Source of the DNA: Rhodanobacter soli | Lineage (GTDB): Bacteria; Pseudomonadota; Gammaproteobacteria; Xanthomonadales; Rhodanobacteraceae | Reading direction: 5' to 3' | NCBI RefSeq assembly: GCF_040548735.1 | Contig: NZ_JBEPSD010000002.1 | Location: forward strand, 124,001-188,000 | Length of the DNA: 64,000 nucleotides | Shown: piece after piece, positions 37,235 through 46,093 of the stretch | How positions within the stretch are numbered: the stretch's first letter is position 1 | Layout of the letters: each line of letters starts with the position of its first letter | Position numbers and translations under genes: made by a program | Notes under the pieces: model-generated | Databases searched by the model: none | The model's input: the letters and a program-made list of their open reading frames with translations, nothing else | What the model was told of the DNA's origin: nothing

Positions 37235-38617
37235 TTACAGCGTCTCCGCCGCGAAATCCGCCAGCCGCGAACGTTCGCCGCGGCGCAGAGTGATGTGCGC
37301 CGAATGCGCCCAGTTCTTGAAACGGTCCACCGCGTAGGTGAGGCCGGAGGTGGTTTCGGTGAGGTAGGGCGTGTCGATCTGTTCGACGTTGCCGAGGCAG
37401 ACGATCTTGGTGCCGGGGCCGGCGCGGGTGATCAGGGTCTTCATCTGTTTCGGAGTGAGGTTCTGCGCCTCGTCGATGATCAGGTAGCGGTTGAGGAAAG
37501 TGCGCCCGCGCATGAAGTTCAGCGAGCGGATCTTGATGCGCGAGGCGAGCAGGTCGTTGGTGGCCTGGCGGCCCCAGCTGCCGCCGTCCTCGGGGTTGGT
37601 GAGCACTTCGAGGTTGTCGGTCAGCGCGCCCATCCACGGCGTCATTTTTTCTTCCTCGGTGCCGGGCAGGAAGCCGATGTCCTCGCCCACCGAGACGGTG
37701 GCGCGGGTCATGATGATCTCGCGGTAGCGCTGCTGGTCCATCACCTGGGCCAGGCCGGCGGCCAGCGCCAGCAGGGTCTTGCCGGTGCCGGCGTTGCCGA
37801 GCAGGGTGACGAAGTCGACATCCGGATCCATCAGCGCGTTGAGCGCGAAGTTCTGCTCGCGGTTGCGCGCGCCGATGCCCCACACGTGGTGATTCGCGTG
37901 CGAGTGGTCGTCCAGCAGGACCAGGGTGGCGCTGGCGTCGTCGACGTGCAGCACGCGCAGCTCGACCGCGTTCTCGCCCGGCAGGTACAGGCACTGGTTG
38001 GGATGCCAGTCGTCGTTCTCGCGCCGGTTCATTTCGTAGAACGTGCGGCCGCGTTCGGTCCAGGAGCGCACTTCCGGGTGCCGCTCCCAGAAGTCTTCCG
38101 GCAGCTGGGCGGAACCGGTGTAGAGCAGGGAGAAATCGTCCAGCGCGCGATCGTTCTCGTAATCCTCGGCGACGATGCCGTTGATGCTGGCCTTGATCCG
38201 GAGGTTGATGTCCTTGGTGACCAGGATGACGTCGCGGCCGGGGTTCTGGTCGCGCAGTTCGATCACCGCCGACAGGATCTGATTGTCCGCCTTGGCGTGG
38301 CCGTTGCTGCTGGTGCGGTGCTGGAAATACAGCCGGCCCACGGAGGTGCCGCGCTTGAGCTTGATGCCCTGCGGGTTGCTGAGCTCCAGCCCGTCGCCGA
38401 GGTCGTGCTGCTTGCCCAGTTCGATCAACTCGTTGAGGAAGCGGCTGACCTGGCGCCCGTTGCGCGAGACTTCCGAGGCGCCCTTCTTCTTTTCGTCCAG
38501 TTCCTCCAGCACGGTCATCGGGATGAAGACGTCGTGTTCCTCGAAGCGGAACAGCGAGGTCGGGTCATGCAGCAGGACGTTGGTGTCGAGAGCGTAGATG
38601 CGCTTGCTTCCGGTCAT
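37235..38617 (-). CDS. PIN-PhoH fusion (PhoH2-type) ATPase/RNase
   Basis: The 460-residue protein fuses an N-terminal PIN nuclease domain (YALDTNVLLHDPTSLF; ADNQILSAVIELRDQNP; LVTKDINLRIKA, residues 7-150) to a C-terminal PhoH ATPase with Walker A GNAGTGKT and the IIDEAQNLTPKQMKTL box. PhoH2 proteins are RNA helicase/nucleases linked to RNA turnover or toxin-like action. Unlike classical PhoH2 no antitoxin ORF is seen beside it. It is upstream of the methyltransferase and lpxO on the same strand and 64 bases downstream of bcp. Confidence 0.92.
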   Translation of the reverse strand: MTGSKRIYALDTNVLLHDPTSLFRFEEHDVFIPMTVLEELDEKKKGASEVSRNGRQVSRFLNELIELGKQHDLGDGLELSNPQGIKLKRGTSVGRLYFQHRTSSNGHAKADNQILSAVIELRDQNPGRDVILVTKDINLRIKASINGIVAEDYENDRALDDFSLLYTGSAQLPEDFWERHPEVRSWTERGRTFYEMNRRENDDWHPNQCLYLPGENAVELRVLHVDDASATLVLLDDHSHANHHVWGIGARNREQNFALNALMDPDVDFVTLLGNAGTGKTLLALAAGLAQVMDQQRYREIIMTRATVSVGEDIGFLPGTEEEKMTPWMGALTDNLEVLTNPEDGGSWGRQATNDLLASRIKIRSLNFMRGRTFLNRYLIIDEAQNLTPKQMKTLITRAGPGTKIVCLGNVEQIDTPYLTETTSGLTYAVDRFKNWAHSAHITLRRGERSRLADFAAETL

Positions 38618-38681
38618 GCGGAAGTGTCCTCGCTGGTGGGTGGAAGGAACGGGCGGATGAAAGCCATGAGCGGCGGAGTGG

Positions 38682-39143
38682 TCACTGGGCGGGGATGGCG
38701 TCGAGCATGGCCTGGGCGTGGCCCGGGACTTTCACGCCGCGCCATTCGCGCGCCAGCTTCCCGTCGGGGTCGATCAGGAAGGTGCTGCGCACGATGCCCA
38801 GGTGGCGCTTGCCATAGAGCACCTTCTCGTGGATCACGTCGAACGCGTGGCACCAGGTTTCGTCGGCATCGGACACCAGCGGGAACGGCAGCTCCTGCTT
38901 CGCGGCGAAGTTGGCGTGCGATTTCGGGGAATCGCGCGACACGCCGATGACCTGCGCATGGCGTTCAAGGAAGGCCGGGTAGAGGTCGCGGAAATCCCTG
39001 GCTTCGCTGGTGCAGCCGGGCGTCGAGTCCTTCGGGTAGAAATACACCACGAGCCACTGGCCCTTGAGGCTGGCCAGCTTCAGTTCGCTGCCGTCGCCGG
39101 TGGTGCCTTTCAGCGGGGGCAGCTTCTTGCCGATTTCGGGCAT
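38682..39143 (-). CDS. bcp: Peroxiredoxin Bcp/PrxQ, possibly lacking a resolving cysteine
   Basis: The 153-residue protein matches Bcp/PrxQ (YPKDSTPGCTSEARDFRDLY, RSTFLIDPDG) and reduces hydroperoxides. The peroxidatic cysteine is C44. The resolving cysteine positions known from relatives are replaced: position 49 is Arg (C50 in E. coli), and the FCAKQ Cys of Xylella/Xanthomonas is FAAKQ here. Only C98 remains, matching E. coli C99. It may act as a 1-Cys enzyme or use C98. It keeps the E. coli order with gcvR and dapA. Confidence 0.92.
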   Translation of the reverse strand: MPEIGKKLPPLKGTTGDGSELKLASLKGQWLVVYFYPKDSTPGCTSEARDFRDLYPAFLERHAQVIGVSRDSPKSHANFAAKQELPFPLVSDADETWCHAFDVIHEKVLYGKRHLGIVRSTFLIDPDGKLAREWRGVKVPGHAQAMLDAIPAQ

Positions 39144-39374
39144 GACGGATCCTGCACGGCGCTGCGGCGCCGTGATCGTTGGTGGAAAGTGGGGGTGACG
39201 CGGTTCGGACGAGGGGCGTCATGGCGCCCGGAGCGATCGGCATGAATCGATACGCTGGTTGCAATGCAACGTCCCTCCGGCAGTTCACGGGCACAGACTA
39301 GCGCGGGCGGGGCGGCGGATGACAGTCCTTGTCAGGAGGGCGTGATCGCGCGATGCTCGGGAGACTGCCCGGCC

Positions 39375-39950
39375 TCAGAATTTGACCGGGTCCATGATCG
39401 CGTCGAGGTTCAGGCCGTCGCACAGTTCCAGGAAGTCGTCGCGCAGCGCGGCGATATGGATTTCCGCCGGGATGCCGATGGTGAACTGGGCCTGGAACAT
39501 CTCCGCCCCGGTCTGCATCGCCTGGTAGCGGGTGGAGTTCAGCTGCTCCACGCTGATCCCGTGCTGGCTGAAGAAATCCACGATGCGCGCCACGATGCCG
39601 GGCCGGTCGGCCGCCACCACTTCCACCAGGTAAGGCAGCAGATGCGAGCTGTTCTGGCGCGGGCCGGTACGGTAATGCACCAGCCGCATGCCCTCGTCGC
39701 GGGTCAGCTTGGCCAGCGCGGTTTCCAGCTTGGCCAGCGCGTCCCACGCGCCGGTGGCCAGCAGCATCAGCGAAATTTCCGTACCGATGGTGGAGACGCG
39801 CGACTCGGACAGGTTGCAGCCGGCGTCGGCGATGCGCTTGGCCAGCGCCAGCAGCGGCGATTTAGTCGTCGGGGTGAGCGCGTGGATCAGCAACTGGTTG
39901 TCATTGCCCGCACGCGTGGAAGCGGAAGAGGGGCCGGGAGAAGGTTTCAA
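39375..39950 (-). CDS. gcvR: Glycine cleavage system transcriptional repressor GcvR-like ACT protein
   Basis: The 191-residue protein holds two ACT-like domains (QLLIHALTPTTKSPLLALAKRIADAGCNL from about residue 19; LVEVVAADRPGIVARIVDFFSQHGI from about 105). In E. coli GcvR binds glycine and restrains GcvA at the gcv operon. It is divergent from dapA and followed by bcp, the E. coli neighbourhood. The start is TTG 39950, chosen because no ATG lies upstream of the first ACT domain; a weak ribosome site leaves some doubt. Confidence 0.88.
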   Translation of the reverse strand: MKPSPGPSSASTRAGNDNQLLIHALTPTTKSPLLALAKRIADAGCNLSESRVSTIGTEISLMLLATGAWDALAKLETALAKLTRDEGMRLVHYRTGPRQNSSHLLPYLVEVVAADRPGIVARIVDFFSQHGISVEQLNSTRYQAMQTGAEMFQAQFTIGIPAEIHIAALRDDFLELCDGLNLDAIMDPVKF

Positions 39951-40013
39951 GAGGGTCTGCCTGTGGACGTCAGCCCGCGCGGTGCGGAGGCCATGAGACT
40001 ACTCCGGTCGAGC

Positions 40014-40044
40014 TTACTTGCCCGCCTCGCGAGGCGGCAAGTAA
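40014..40044. repeat. 31-base near-perfect palindrome in the gcvR-dapA divergent gap
   Basis: TTACTTGCC-(C)-GCCTCGCGAGGC-GGCAAGTAA is a palindrome with a single unpaired C. It lies 33 bases before the dapA start and 63 bases before that of gcvR, without a T-tract on either side. It could be an operator or a transcript hairpin; nothing in the sequence names the binder. Confidence 0.7.
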
Positions 40045-40077
40045 CATGGGCAGCTTGCCTTGTAGCGGAATCGAGTC

Positions 40078-40974
40078 TTGAACATTCGCGGTAGCATCTG
40101 CGCGCTGGCCACGCCGTTCGCGGCGGACGGCGCACTCGACCTGGATGCGTTCGGCCGGCTGCTCGGCCATCAGTTGGCCGGCGGTACCCAGGCACTGGTG
40201 GTGGCCGGCTCCACCGGCGAGGCGCACATGCTGGAGCACGACGAGTTCGACCGCCTGCTGGCGTTCGCGCTCGAGCGCGTGGCCGGGCGGGTGCCGGTGA
40301 TCGCCGGCACCGGCGAGGCCGGTACCGCCAAGACGGTGGCGCTGACCCGCCGCGCCAAGACATTGGGCGCCGATGCGGCGCTGGTGGTGACGCCGTACTA
40401 CGTGCGCCCGACCCAGGAAGGCCTGCGCCGGCATTTTCTGGAAGTGGCCGAGCACGGTGGCCTGCCGGTGCTGCTGTACAACGTGCCCACCCGCACCGGC
40501 TGCGACCTGCTGCCGTCGACCGTGGCCGCGCTGCGCGAGCACCCGGCGATCGTCGGGATCAAGGAAGCGCGCGGCGATCGCGAGCGGATCTCGGCGCTGG
40601 CGGAACTTGTGCGCGAAGATTTCGTCTATCTGTCCGGCGATGACGGCAGCGCCGGCGAGGCGATGCTGGCCGGGGCGGCCGGCACCATCTCGGTGGTGGC
40701 CAACCTGGTGCCGCAGGCGTTCCGTGCCCTGTGCGATGCGGCTACCGGCGGCGACCAGGCGGCGACGGCGCGTTGCCAGGCCGCCCTGGAGCCGTTGGTG
40801 CAGGCGCTCAACTGTGCGCCGAATCCGATCGCGGTCAAGGCCGGTCTGCCCGTACTGGGGCTGGGGTTGGCCGTGCCGAGATTGCCGCTGGTGGAACTGA
40901 ACGACGGTCCGGATCGCGCCCGATTGCACCAAGCGCTGTCCAGTCTGGCATCCTTGGCGACTGCGGCCGGTTGA
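40078..40974 (+). CDS. dapA: 4-hydroxy-tetrahydrodipicolinate synthase
   Basis: The 298-residue enzyme condenses pyruvate and aspartate semialdehyde, the first committed step to lysine and meso-diaminopimelate. The Schiff-base Lys is K162 (VGIKEARGD), with Y134 in LLYNVPTRTG and the GSTGEA motif at 44-49. The start is TTG 40078, with NIRGSICALATPF following. It precedes bamC by 33 bases, as in E. coli. A palindrome lies in its leader region. Confidence 0.96.
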   Translation: MNIRGSICALATPFAADGALDLDAFGRLLGHQLAGGTQALVVAGSTGEAHMLEHDEFDRLLAFALERVAGRVPVIAGTGEAGTAKTVALTRRAKTLGADAALVVTPYYVRPTQEGLRRHFLEVAEHGGLPVLLYNVPTRTGCDLLPSTVAALREHPAIVGIKEARGDRERISALAELVREDFVYLSGDDGSAGEAMLAGAAGTISVVANLVPQAFRALCDAATGGDQAATARCQAALEPLVQALNCAPNPIAVKAGLPVLGLGLAVPRLPLVELNDGPDRARLHQALSSLASLATAAG

Positions 40975-41007
40975 CGGTTGCCTGACTTACTCACGGAATC
41001 CGATTAC

Positions 41008-41598
41008 ATGAAGAAAACTTCGCTCCTCGTGGCCCTGCCGGCTGTGGTCCTCAGTGGCCTGCTGCTTTCCGGCTGCGGCGCGTTCCGCTCGCACAAGGCG
41101 TGGGATACCGCCGTGCAGGAAGCCCCGCTGGAGATCCCGCCGAGCCTCGACCGGCCGTCGACCAGCGACGCGCTGGTGATTCCGCCGCCGGGTGCGAACC
41201 AGCCGACCGCCAATGGCGCCACCGCAAGCGTCGGCTCGGCCGGCGGGCAGATCACCGATGGCTTCGTGCTGGCCGACAGCGTGGACAATGCCTACCGCCG
41301 GGTCGGCCAGGTGCTGGAGAGCGGCAGCCTGGGTGAAGTCGCCGGCCATGACGACGCCACGCATAGCTACACGCTGAATGTTTCCGACGCGCTGGCTCAG
41401 CAAAAGAAGAAAGGCTTCTTCGGCCGCCTGTTCGGGCGCGATAAGGGCAGCTCCGTGCGTGCTCCGGGCGCCGGCTCGCACCAGGTGCAGATCAGCGTCA
41501 ACGCCAGCGGCACGGCGGCCAGCGAAATACGCGCCCAAGGCAATGCCGCGGCCGTGGGCAAGGTGATCGACGCGTTGAAGTCGCGCCTGGGCGGCTGA
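41008..41598 (+). CDS. bamC: Short BamC-like outer-membrane lipoprotein
   Basis: The 196-residue protein has a lipoprotein signal with lipobox LSGC (C23), then a disordered Pro-rich stretch (EAPLEIPPSLDRPSTSDALVIPPPG) resembling the BamC N-terminal lasso, then one helix-grip-like domain with DSVDNAYRRVGQVLESG. E. coli BamC is 344 residues with two helix-grip domains; here the second is missing. It would associate with the BamA/BamD machine. The dapA-bamC order is conserved. A terminator follows. Confidence 0.85.
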   Translation: MKKTSLLVALPAVVLSGLLLSGCGAFRSHKAWDTAVQEAPLEIPPSLDRPSTSDALVIPPPGANQPTANGATASVGSAGGQITDGFVLADSVDNAYRRVGQVLESGSLGEVAGHDDATHSYTLNVSDALAQQKKKGFFGRLFGRDKGSSVRAPGAGSHQVQISVNASGTAASEIRAQGNAAAVGKVIDALKSRLGG

Positions 41599-41620
41599 CC
41601 CCGGACGGCACCACCAAGAA

Positions 41621-41650
41621 AAACGCCGCCTTCAAGGCGGCGTTCTTTTT
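41621..41650 (+). terminator. Rho-independent terminator after bamC
   Basis: AACGCCGCC, loop TTCAA, GGCGGCGTT, followed by CTTTTTTG: a 9-bp stem plus a T-tract, 23 bases past the stop. It sits between convergent bamC and fdxA and has A-runs on the other side, so it may serve both. Confidence 0.92.
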
Positions 41651-41666
41651 TGTCTGGCGAGTGAAC

Positions 41667-41990
41667 TCAGCGCTGCAGCAGCTCGAGCTTGTCCGGCTTG
41701 CCTTCCCATGCCTTGGCGTCGGGCAGGGCGTCCTTGCGTTCGGTGATCACCGGCCAGTCCTTCGCCAGTTCGGCGTTCAGCGCCACGAACGCTTCCTGGC
41801 CGGCCGGCACGTCGTCTTCCGGATAGATCGCGTTGATCGGGCACTCCGGTTCGCACAGGGTGCAGTCGATACACTCGTCCGGATCGATCACCAGGAAATT
41901 GGGGCCTTCGTGGAAGGCGTCGACCGGGCAGACCTCGACACAATCGGTGTACTTGCACTTGATGCAGTTGTCGATGACAACAAAGGTCAT
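41667..41990 (-). CDS. fdxA: Seven-iron ferredoxin (FdxA)
   Basis: The 107-residue protein has the 7Fe ferredoxin pattern: [18 protein letters not shown] for the 3Fe-4S cluster and [16 protein letters not shown] for the 4Fe-4S cluster, then a C-terminal helical extension ending LELLQR. It transfers electrons in the cytoplasm; partners are not seen here. ATG 41990 gives [12 protein letters not shown]. It is convergent with bamC, sharing the terminator, and a tRNA-Glu gene lies upstream. Confidence 0.95.
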   Translation of the reverse strand: MTFVVIDNCIKCKYTDCVEVCPVDAFHEGPNFLVIDPDECIDCTLCEPECPINAIYPEDDVPAGQEAFVALNAELAKDWPVITERKDALPDAKAWEGKPDKLELLQR

Positions 41991-42142
41991 GGGCGGCAAT
42001 TCAGCTGTGTGAGGAACCGGTCGGAGGCTCTCATGAAGAGTGCGGCCATGGATGGCCGCTTCTGATCTGGCCAAGGGCCAGCAACCATAGGCGATCGAGG
42101 CCCCTCCAGACAACGGCAATCATGGACGATTGCACAAGCAGA

Positions 42143-42218
42143 TGGTGCTCCCTACGAGACTCGAACTCGTGTTCCCGCCTTGAGAGGGCAGTGTCCTAGG
42201 CCACTAGACGAAGGGAGC
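42143..42218 (-). tRNA. tRNA-Glu(CUC)
   Basis: Read on the minus strand, the 76-base gene starts GCTCCCTTCGTCTAGTGG and ends GGGAGC-A-CCA. The anticodon stem CTGCC/GGCGG carries loop CTCTCAA, anticodon CTC, so it reads GAG. The T-loop is GTTCGAGTC and CCA is encoded. The D-arm TCTAGTGGCCTAGGACA fits tRNA-Glu. Confidence 0.95.
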
Positions 42219-42411
42219 GTTATCCTGTGAGGCGCGCTAGTATAGCGGAATTGTTTCGCCCGGCAATGCTTGGCACGCATCGGCCTGCACCGTTCGAAGC
42301 AGACCCCGCCGGTGCACGCGTCCCGCGTCCCCGCGGGACGGTCCGCGGCCTCGCGCGCCGCGATATATTGCACAACCCAAGGGCAGCTTCGCCCGCAAGG
42401 ATTCCGACCGC

Positions 42412-43767
42412 TTGAATCTCGAATCGAGGACCGACGCCACGCCGACGCTGCGGGTCATTCCGCGCGACCAGCACATCATCTCGCGCAAGAACATCAGCAA
42501 GGCGGCGTTGCGCGTGCTGTACCGCCTGAACGAAGCCGGCTACACGGCGTACCTGGTGGGTGGCGCGGTACGCGACCTGCTGTTGGGGTTGCGGCCGAAG
42601 GACTTCGACGTGGCCACCGACGCCACGCCGGACGAGGTGAAGAAACTGTTCCGCAACTGTCGCCTGATCGGCCGCCGCTTCCGGCTGGCCCATGTGGTGT
42701 TCGGCCCGGAGATCATCGAGGTAGCCACCTTCCGCGGCACCGGCGAGGAGGGCGGCGAGGGCGATCGCCACATCATCGACGGCCGCATCGTGCGCGACAA
42801 TATCTGGGGCACGATCGAGGAAGACGCGGTGCGCCGCGATTTCCGCGTCAACGCGATGTACTACGACATCAGCGACTTCTCCGTGCGCGACTACGTCGGC
42901 GGCATGCAGGATCTCGAGGATCGCGTGCTGCGCCTGATCGGCGACCCGGACACCCGCTATCACGAGGACCCGGTGCGCATGCTGCGCGCGGCGCGGCTGG
43001 CGGCAAAGCTGGGCATGCACATCGACGCCGCCGCGATGGCGCCGTTCGAGACGCTCGGGCCGCTGCTGGCCGATGCCGCGCCGGCGCGGCTGTTCGACGA
43101 GTCGCTGAAAATGTTCCTGGCCGGCAACGGCCTGAAGAGCTTTCGCATGCTGGAGCAGTGCGGCCTGCTGAAATTCCTATTCCCCGCCACCGCGCGCGCG
43201 CTCAGGCGCGGCGACGAGGCGCTGCGTGCACTGGTCGAGCGCGGCCTGGCGAATACCGATGCGCGGATCGCCGAGGACAAGTCGGTGACCCCGGCGTTCC
43301 TGTTCGCGGTGTTGCTGTGGGGCGAGGTGCGCGACGTGGCGCACCAGCTGATCGGCCGGGGTGTCGAAGGCAACGAGGCGTGGGCGCGCGCCGCCGGCCA
43401 GGTGGTCGGTGAGCAGTGCCAGCGGGTCGCGATCCCACGCCGGTTCACCTTCACCATGGAGGAGATCTGGTCGCTGCAGCCGCGTTTCGAGCAGATCCAG
43501 CGCAAGCGGGTGTTCCGCCTGATGGCGCATCCGCGCTTTCGTGCCGCGTTCGACTTCCTGCTGCTGCGCGCCGGCGAGTCGCCGGCGATGCGCGAACTGG
43601 GCGAATGGTGGGCGCATGCGCAACAGCTGCCGCAAGACGTGCTGGCGGCCGCGCTGCCGGCCGGTGGCGGCAGTACCGGTGATTACGTGGCGGCCCCGGT
43701 AGCCGCCAAGCCGCCGCGTCCGCGCCGTCGGCGACGCCGGCCGGGCGACAAATCAGGTTCCGCGTGA
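42412..43767 (+). CDS. pcnB: Poly(A) polymerase I
   Basis: The 451-residue protein has the nucleotidyltransferase head LVGGAVRDLLLGLRPKDFDV, GRRFRLAHVVFG and the R-rich RRDFRVNAMYYDI, then the PcnB helical domain, and a strongly basic C-terminal tail (PPRPRRRRRRPGDKSG). PcnB adds 3' poly(A) tails that prime RNA decay; the basic tail is typical. The start is TTG 42412 with an AAGGA site 11 bases upstream. It overlaps folK by 4 bases (GTGA), starting the pcnB-folK-panBCD operon. Confidence 0.95.
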   Translation: MNLESRTDATPTLRVIPRDQHIISRKNISKAALRVLYRLNEAGYTAYLVGGAVRDLLLGLRPKDFDVATDATPDEVKKLFRNCRLIGRRFRLAHVVFGPEIIEVATFRGTGEEGGEGDRHIIDGRIVRDNIWGTIEEDAVRRDFRVNAMYYDISDFSVRDYVGGMQDLEDRVLRLIGDPDTRYHEDPVRMLRAARLAAKLGMHIDAAAMAPFETLGPLLADAAPARLFDESLKMFLAGNGLKSFRMLEQCGLLKFLFPATARALRRGDEALRALVERGLANTDARIAEDKSVTPAFLFAVLLWGEVRDVAHQLIGRGVEGNEAWARAAGQVVGEQCQRVAIPRRFTFTMEEIWSLQPRFEQIQRKRVFRLMAHPRFRAAFDFLLLRAGESPAMRELGEWWAHAQQLPQDVLAAALPAGGGSTGDYVAAPVAAKPPRPRRRRRRPGDKSGSA

Positions 43768-44243
43768 CCCTGGCTTACGTCGCGCTGGGCAGCAATCTCG
43801 GCGATCCGCGGCAACAGTTGCTCGACGCCATGGCGGCGCTGGCGAACCTGCCCGATACCCGCCTGCTGCAGCGTTCGCGGCTGTATCGCACGCCGCCGTG
43901 GGGCATGCTGGAGCAGCCGCCGTTCATCAACGCCGCGGTGGAACTGGATACCGCGCTGTCGCCGCACGCCTTGCTGGACGCCATGCTGGCGATCGAGCAG
44001 CGCGCCGGCCGCGTGCGCGCCGAACGCAATGGGCCGCGCACCCTGGACCTGGACCTGCTGCACGTCGACGGCGTGCAGTTGGACGATCCGCAACTGACCC
44101 TGCCGCACCCGCGCATGGCTGAACGCGCGTTCGTGCTGTTGCCCTTGCACGACATTGCGCCCACGCTTCGGTTGCCCGGGCAGGCTACGGTGGCGGAACT
44201 GCTCGCCCGCCTCGATCTGGCCGGCTGCGAACGCGTGGCTTGA
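43764..44243 (+). CDS. folK: HPPK, folate biosynthesis pyrophosphokinase
   Basis: The 159-residue enzyme transfers pyrophosphate to 6-hydroxymethyl-7,8-dihydropterin. It shows VALGSNLGDP at the start, the RTPPWG loop and the signature NGPRTLDLDLLHVDG. It starts at GTG 43764, overlapping the pcnB stop by 4 bases, so translation is coupled. The pairing with pcnB is common in gammaproteobacteria. Confidence 0.96.
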   Translation: MTLAYVALGSNLGDPRQQLLDAMAALANLPDTRLLQRSRLYRTPPWGMLEQPPFINAAVELDTALSPHALLDAMLAIEQRAGRVRAERNGPRTLDLDLLHVDGVQLDDPQLTLPHPRMAERAFVLLPLHDIAPTLRLPGQATVAELLARLDLAGCERVA

Positions 44244-44297
44244 GCCATCACCGTGGCGCGCCGGATAATCGGCGGCCACCCCATCCCAGGAATTGCC

Positions 44298-45128
44298 GTG
44301 TACGTGCAGAACGCCAGTGTCCCCGACCGCAAGCCGGTGACCGTGCCAGGCCTGCTTGCGATGAAGGCGCAGGGACGGCGCATCGTGATGCTCACCGCCT
44401 ACGACGCCAGCTTCGCCTGGCAGCTGGAGGCGGCCGGTGTCGATGTGGCGCTGGTCGGCGATTCGCTCGGCATGGTGGTACAGGGGCACGGCAGCACGCT
44501 GCCGGTGACGCTGGAGCACATGGTCTATCACACCGCCGCGGTGGCGCGCGGACTGTCGGCGACCCTGCTGGTGGCCGACCTGCCGTTCATGGCCGACCGC
44601 GACGTGGCGCATGCATTGGAGGCCGCTGCGCGGCTGGTCGGCGAAGCCGGCGCGGCGATGGTGAAGATCGAGGGCGCCGCACCGCATATCCTCGAAGTGA
44701 TCGCGGCGCTGAACGAGCGCGCGATCCCGGTCTGCGCGCACCTGGGGCTCACCCCGCAGTCGGTGCACAAGTTCGGCGGTTTCCGCATCCAGGGCCGCGA
44801 GCAGGCGGCGGCCGACCGCGTGCTGGCCGAGGCACTGGCGGTGCAGTCGGCCGGGGCGGACCTGCTGGTGATGGAGGGCGTGCCGGTGGAGCTTGGCCAG
44901 CGGGTGACCGCGGCGCTGACGATACCGGTGATCGGCATCGGTGCAGGGCCGCATTGCGATGGCCAGGTGCTGGTGATCCACGACATGCTCGGCATCACCC
45001 CGGGCAAGCGGCCGAAGTTCAGCAAGGATTTCCTGATCGGGCGCGATTCTGTCGCCGCGGCGATCGCCGCCTATGCCGAGGACGTGCGCAGCGGCGCGTT
45101 CCCGGCTCCCGAGCATTGTTTCAACTGA
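44298..45128 (+). CDS. panB: 3-methyl-2-oxobutanoate hydroxymethyltransferase
   Basis: The 276-residue enzyme makes ketopantoate from alpha-ketoisovalerate and methylene-THF. Visible are MLTAYDASFAWQLEAAG, LVGDSLGMVVQGH, the metal/substrate region ADLPFMA and VKIEGAA, and the IGIGAG block. GTG 44298 follows CAGGA; the open frame upstream runs into folK-panB spacer. It precedes panC by 19 bases, in one operon. Confidence 0.96.
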   Translation: MYVQNASVPDRKPVTVPGLLAMKAQGRRIVMLTAYDASFAWQLEAAGVDVALVGDSLGMVVQGHGSTLPVTLEHMVYHTAAVARGLSATLLVADLPFMADRDVAHALEAAARLVGEAGAAMVKIEGAAPHILEVIAALNERAIPVCAHLGLTPQSVHKFGGFRIQGREQAAADRVLAEALAVQSAGADLLVMEGVPVELGQRVTAALTIPVIGIGAGPHCDGQVLVIHDMLGITPGKRPKFSKDFLIGRDSVAAAIAAYAEDVRSGAFPAPEHCFN

Positions 45129-45147
45129 CCTGGCGAGTCGACGTCCC

Positions 45148-45993
45148 ATGCAGACCGTACAAGACGTCCCGGCATTGCGTGCCGCTATCCGCGGCTGGCG
45201 CACGCAGGGCCAGACCGTGGGCTTCGTGCCGACCATGGGCAACCTGCACGCGGGTCACCAGTCGCTGATCAGGCTGGCGCGAGCGCGCACCGAAAAGGTG
45301 GTCGCCAGCGTGTTCGTCAACCCCACCCAGTTCGGCCCGAACGAGGATTACGACCGCTACCCGCGCACCCTGGCACAGGATCAGGCGGCGCTGGCCGAAC
45401 AGGATTGCGACCTGCTGTTCGCGCCGGACGTGGCCACGATGTACCCGTTCGGTCCCGAACACAGCGTCAGCGTGCGCGTGCCGCGGATCACCGATACGCT
45501 GGAGGGCGCGCACCGGCCGGGGCATTTCGACGGCATGGCCACCGTGGTGTGCAAGCTGTTCAACCTGGTGCAGCCGGACGTGGCGGTGTTCGGCCAGAAG
45601 GATTTCCAGCAGTTGAAGGTGGTCGAGCGGATGGTGCGCGACCTGGGGCTGCCGGTGAAGGTGGTGGCGGCGCCGATCCTGCGCGCCGACGACGGCCTGG
45701 CGCTGAGTTCGCGCAACCAGTACCTGAGCGCGGAGGAGCGCGCACGCGCGCCGCTGATCCACGACACCTTGCAGAAGATGCGCGAACTGCTGGCGCAAGG
45801 GCATCCGTGGCAAGCCATCGAGCAGACCGCCGCCGCGCGCCTCGAGCGGGCGGGCTTCGTACCCGATTACGTGGCGATACGCCGCGCCGAGGACCTGGCC
45901 GAACCGGCCGAAGGCGAGCACGAGGGGCTGGTGGCGCTGGTCGCGGCCCGCCTGGGCAACACCCGCCTGATCGACAACTTGCTGTTCGACTGA
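45148..45993 (+). CDS. panC: Pantothenate synthetase
   Basis: The 281-residue enzyme joins pantoate and beta-alanine with ATP. The class I-like HIGH equivalent is TMGNLHAGH (residues ~30-38); FVNPTQFGPNEDYDRYPR, FGQKDFQQLKVVERMV and LSSRNQYLS complete the active site. Standard length. It lies between panB and panD, with 100 bases to panD. Confidence 0.97.
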   Translation: MQTVQDVPALRAAIRGWRTQGQTVGFVPTMGNLHAGHQSLIRLARARTEKVVASVFVNPTQFGPNEDYDRYPRTLAQDQAALAEQDCDLLFAPDVATMYPFGPEHSVSVRVPRITDTLEGAHRPGHFDGMATVVCKLFNLVQPDVAVFGQKDFQQLKVVERMVRDLGLPVKVVAAPILRADDGLALSSRNQYLSAEERARAPLIHDTLQKMRELLAQGHPWQAIEQTAAARLERAGFVPDYVAIRRAEDLAEPAEGEHEGLVALVAARLGNTRLIDNLLFD

Positions 45994-46093
45994 GCTGCCC
46001 GCATATCGGGGGCGTTGCCGCTGATGTTGCGGTGCAACGTCATCGGTTCGATAATTGCCGACTTTGCAGGATGTCCCTGCTGGAAAGAATGTC

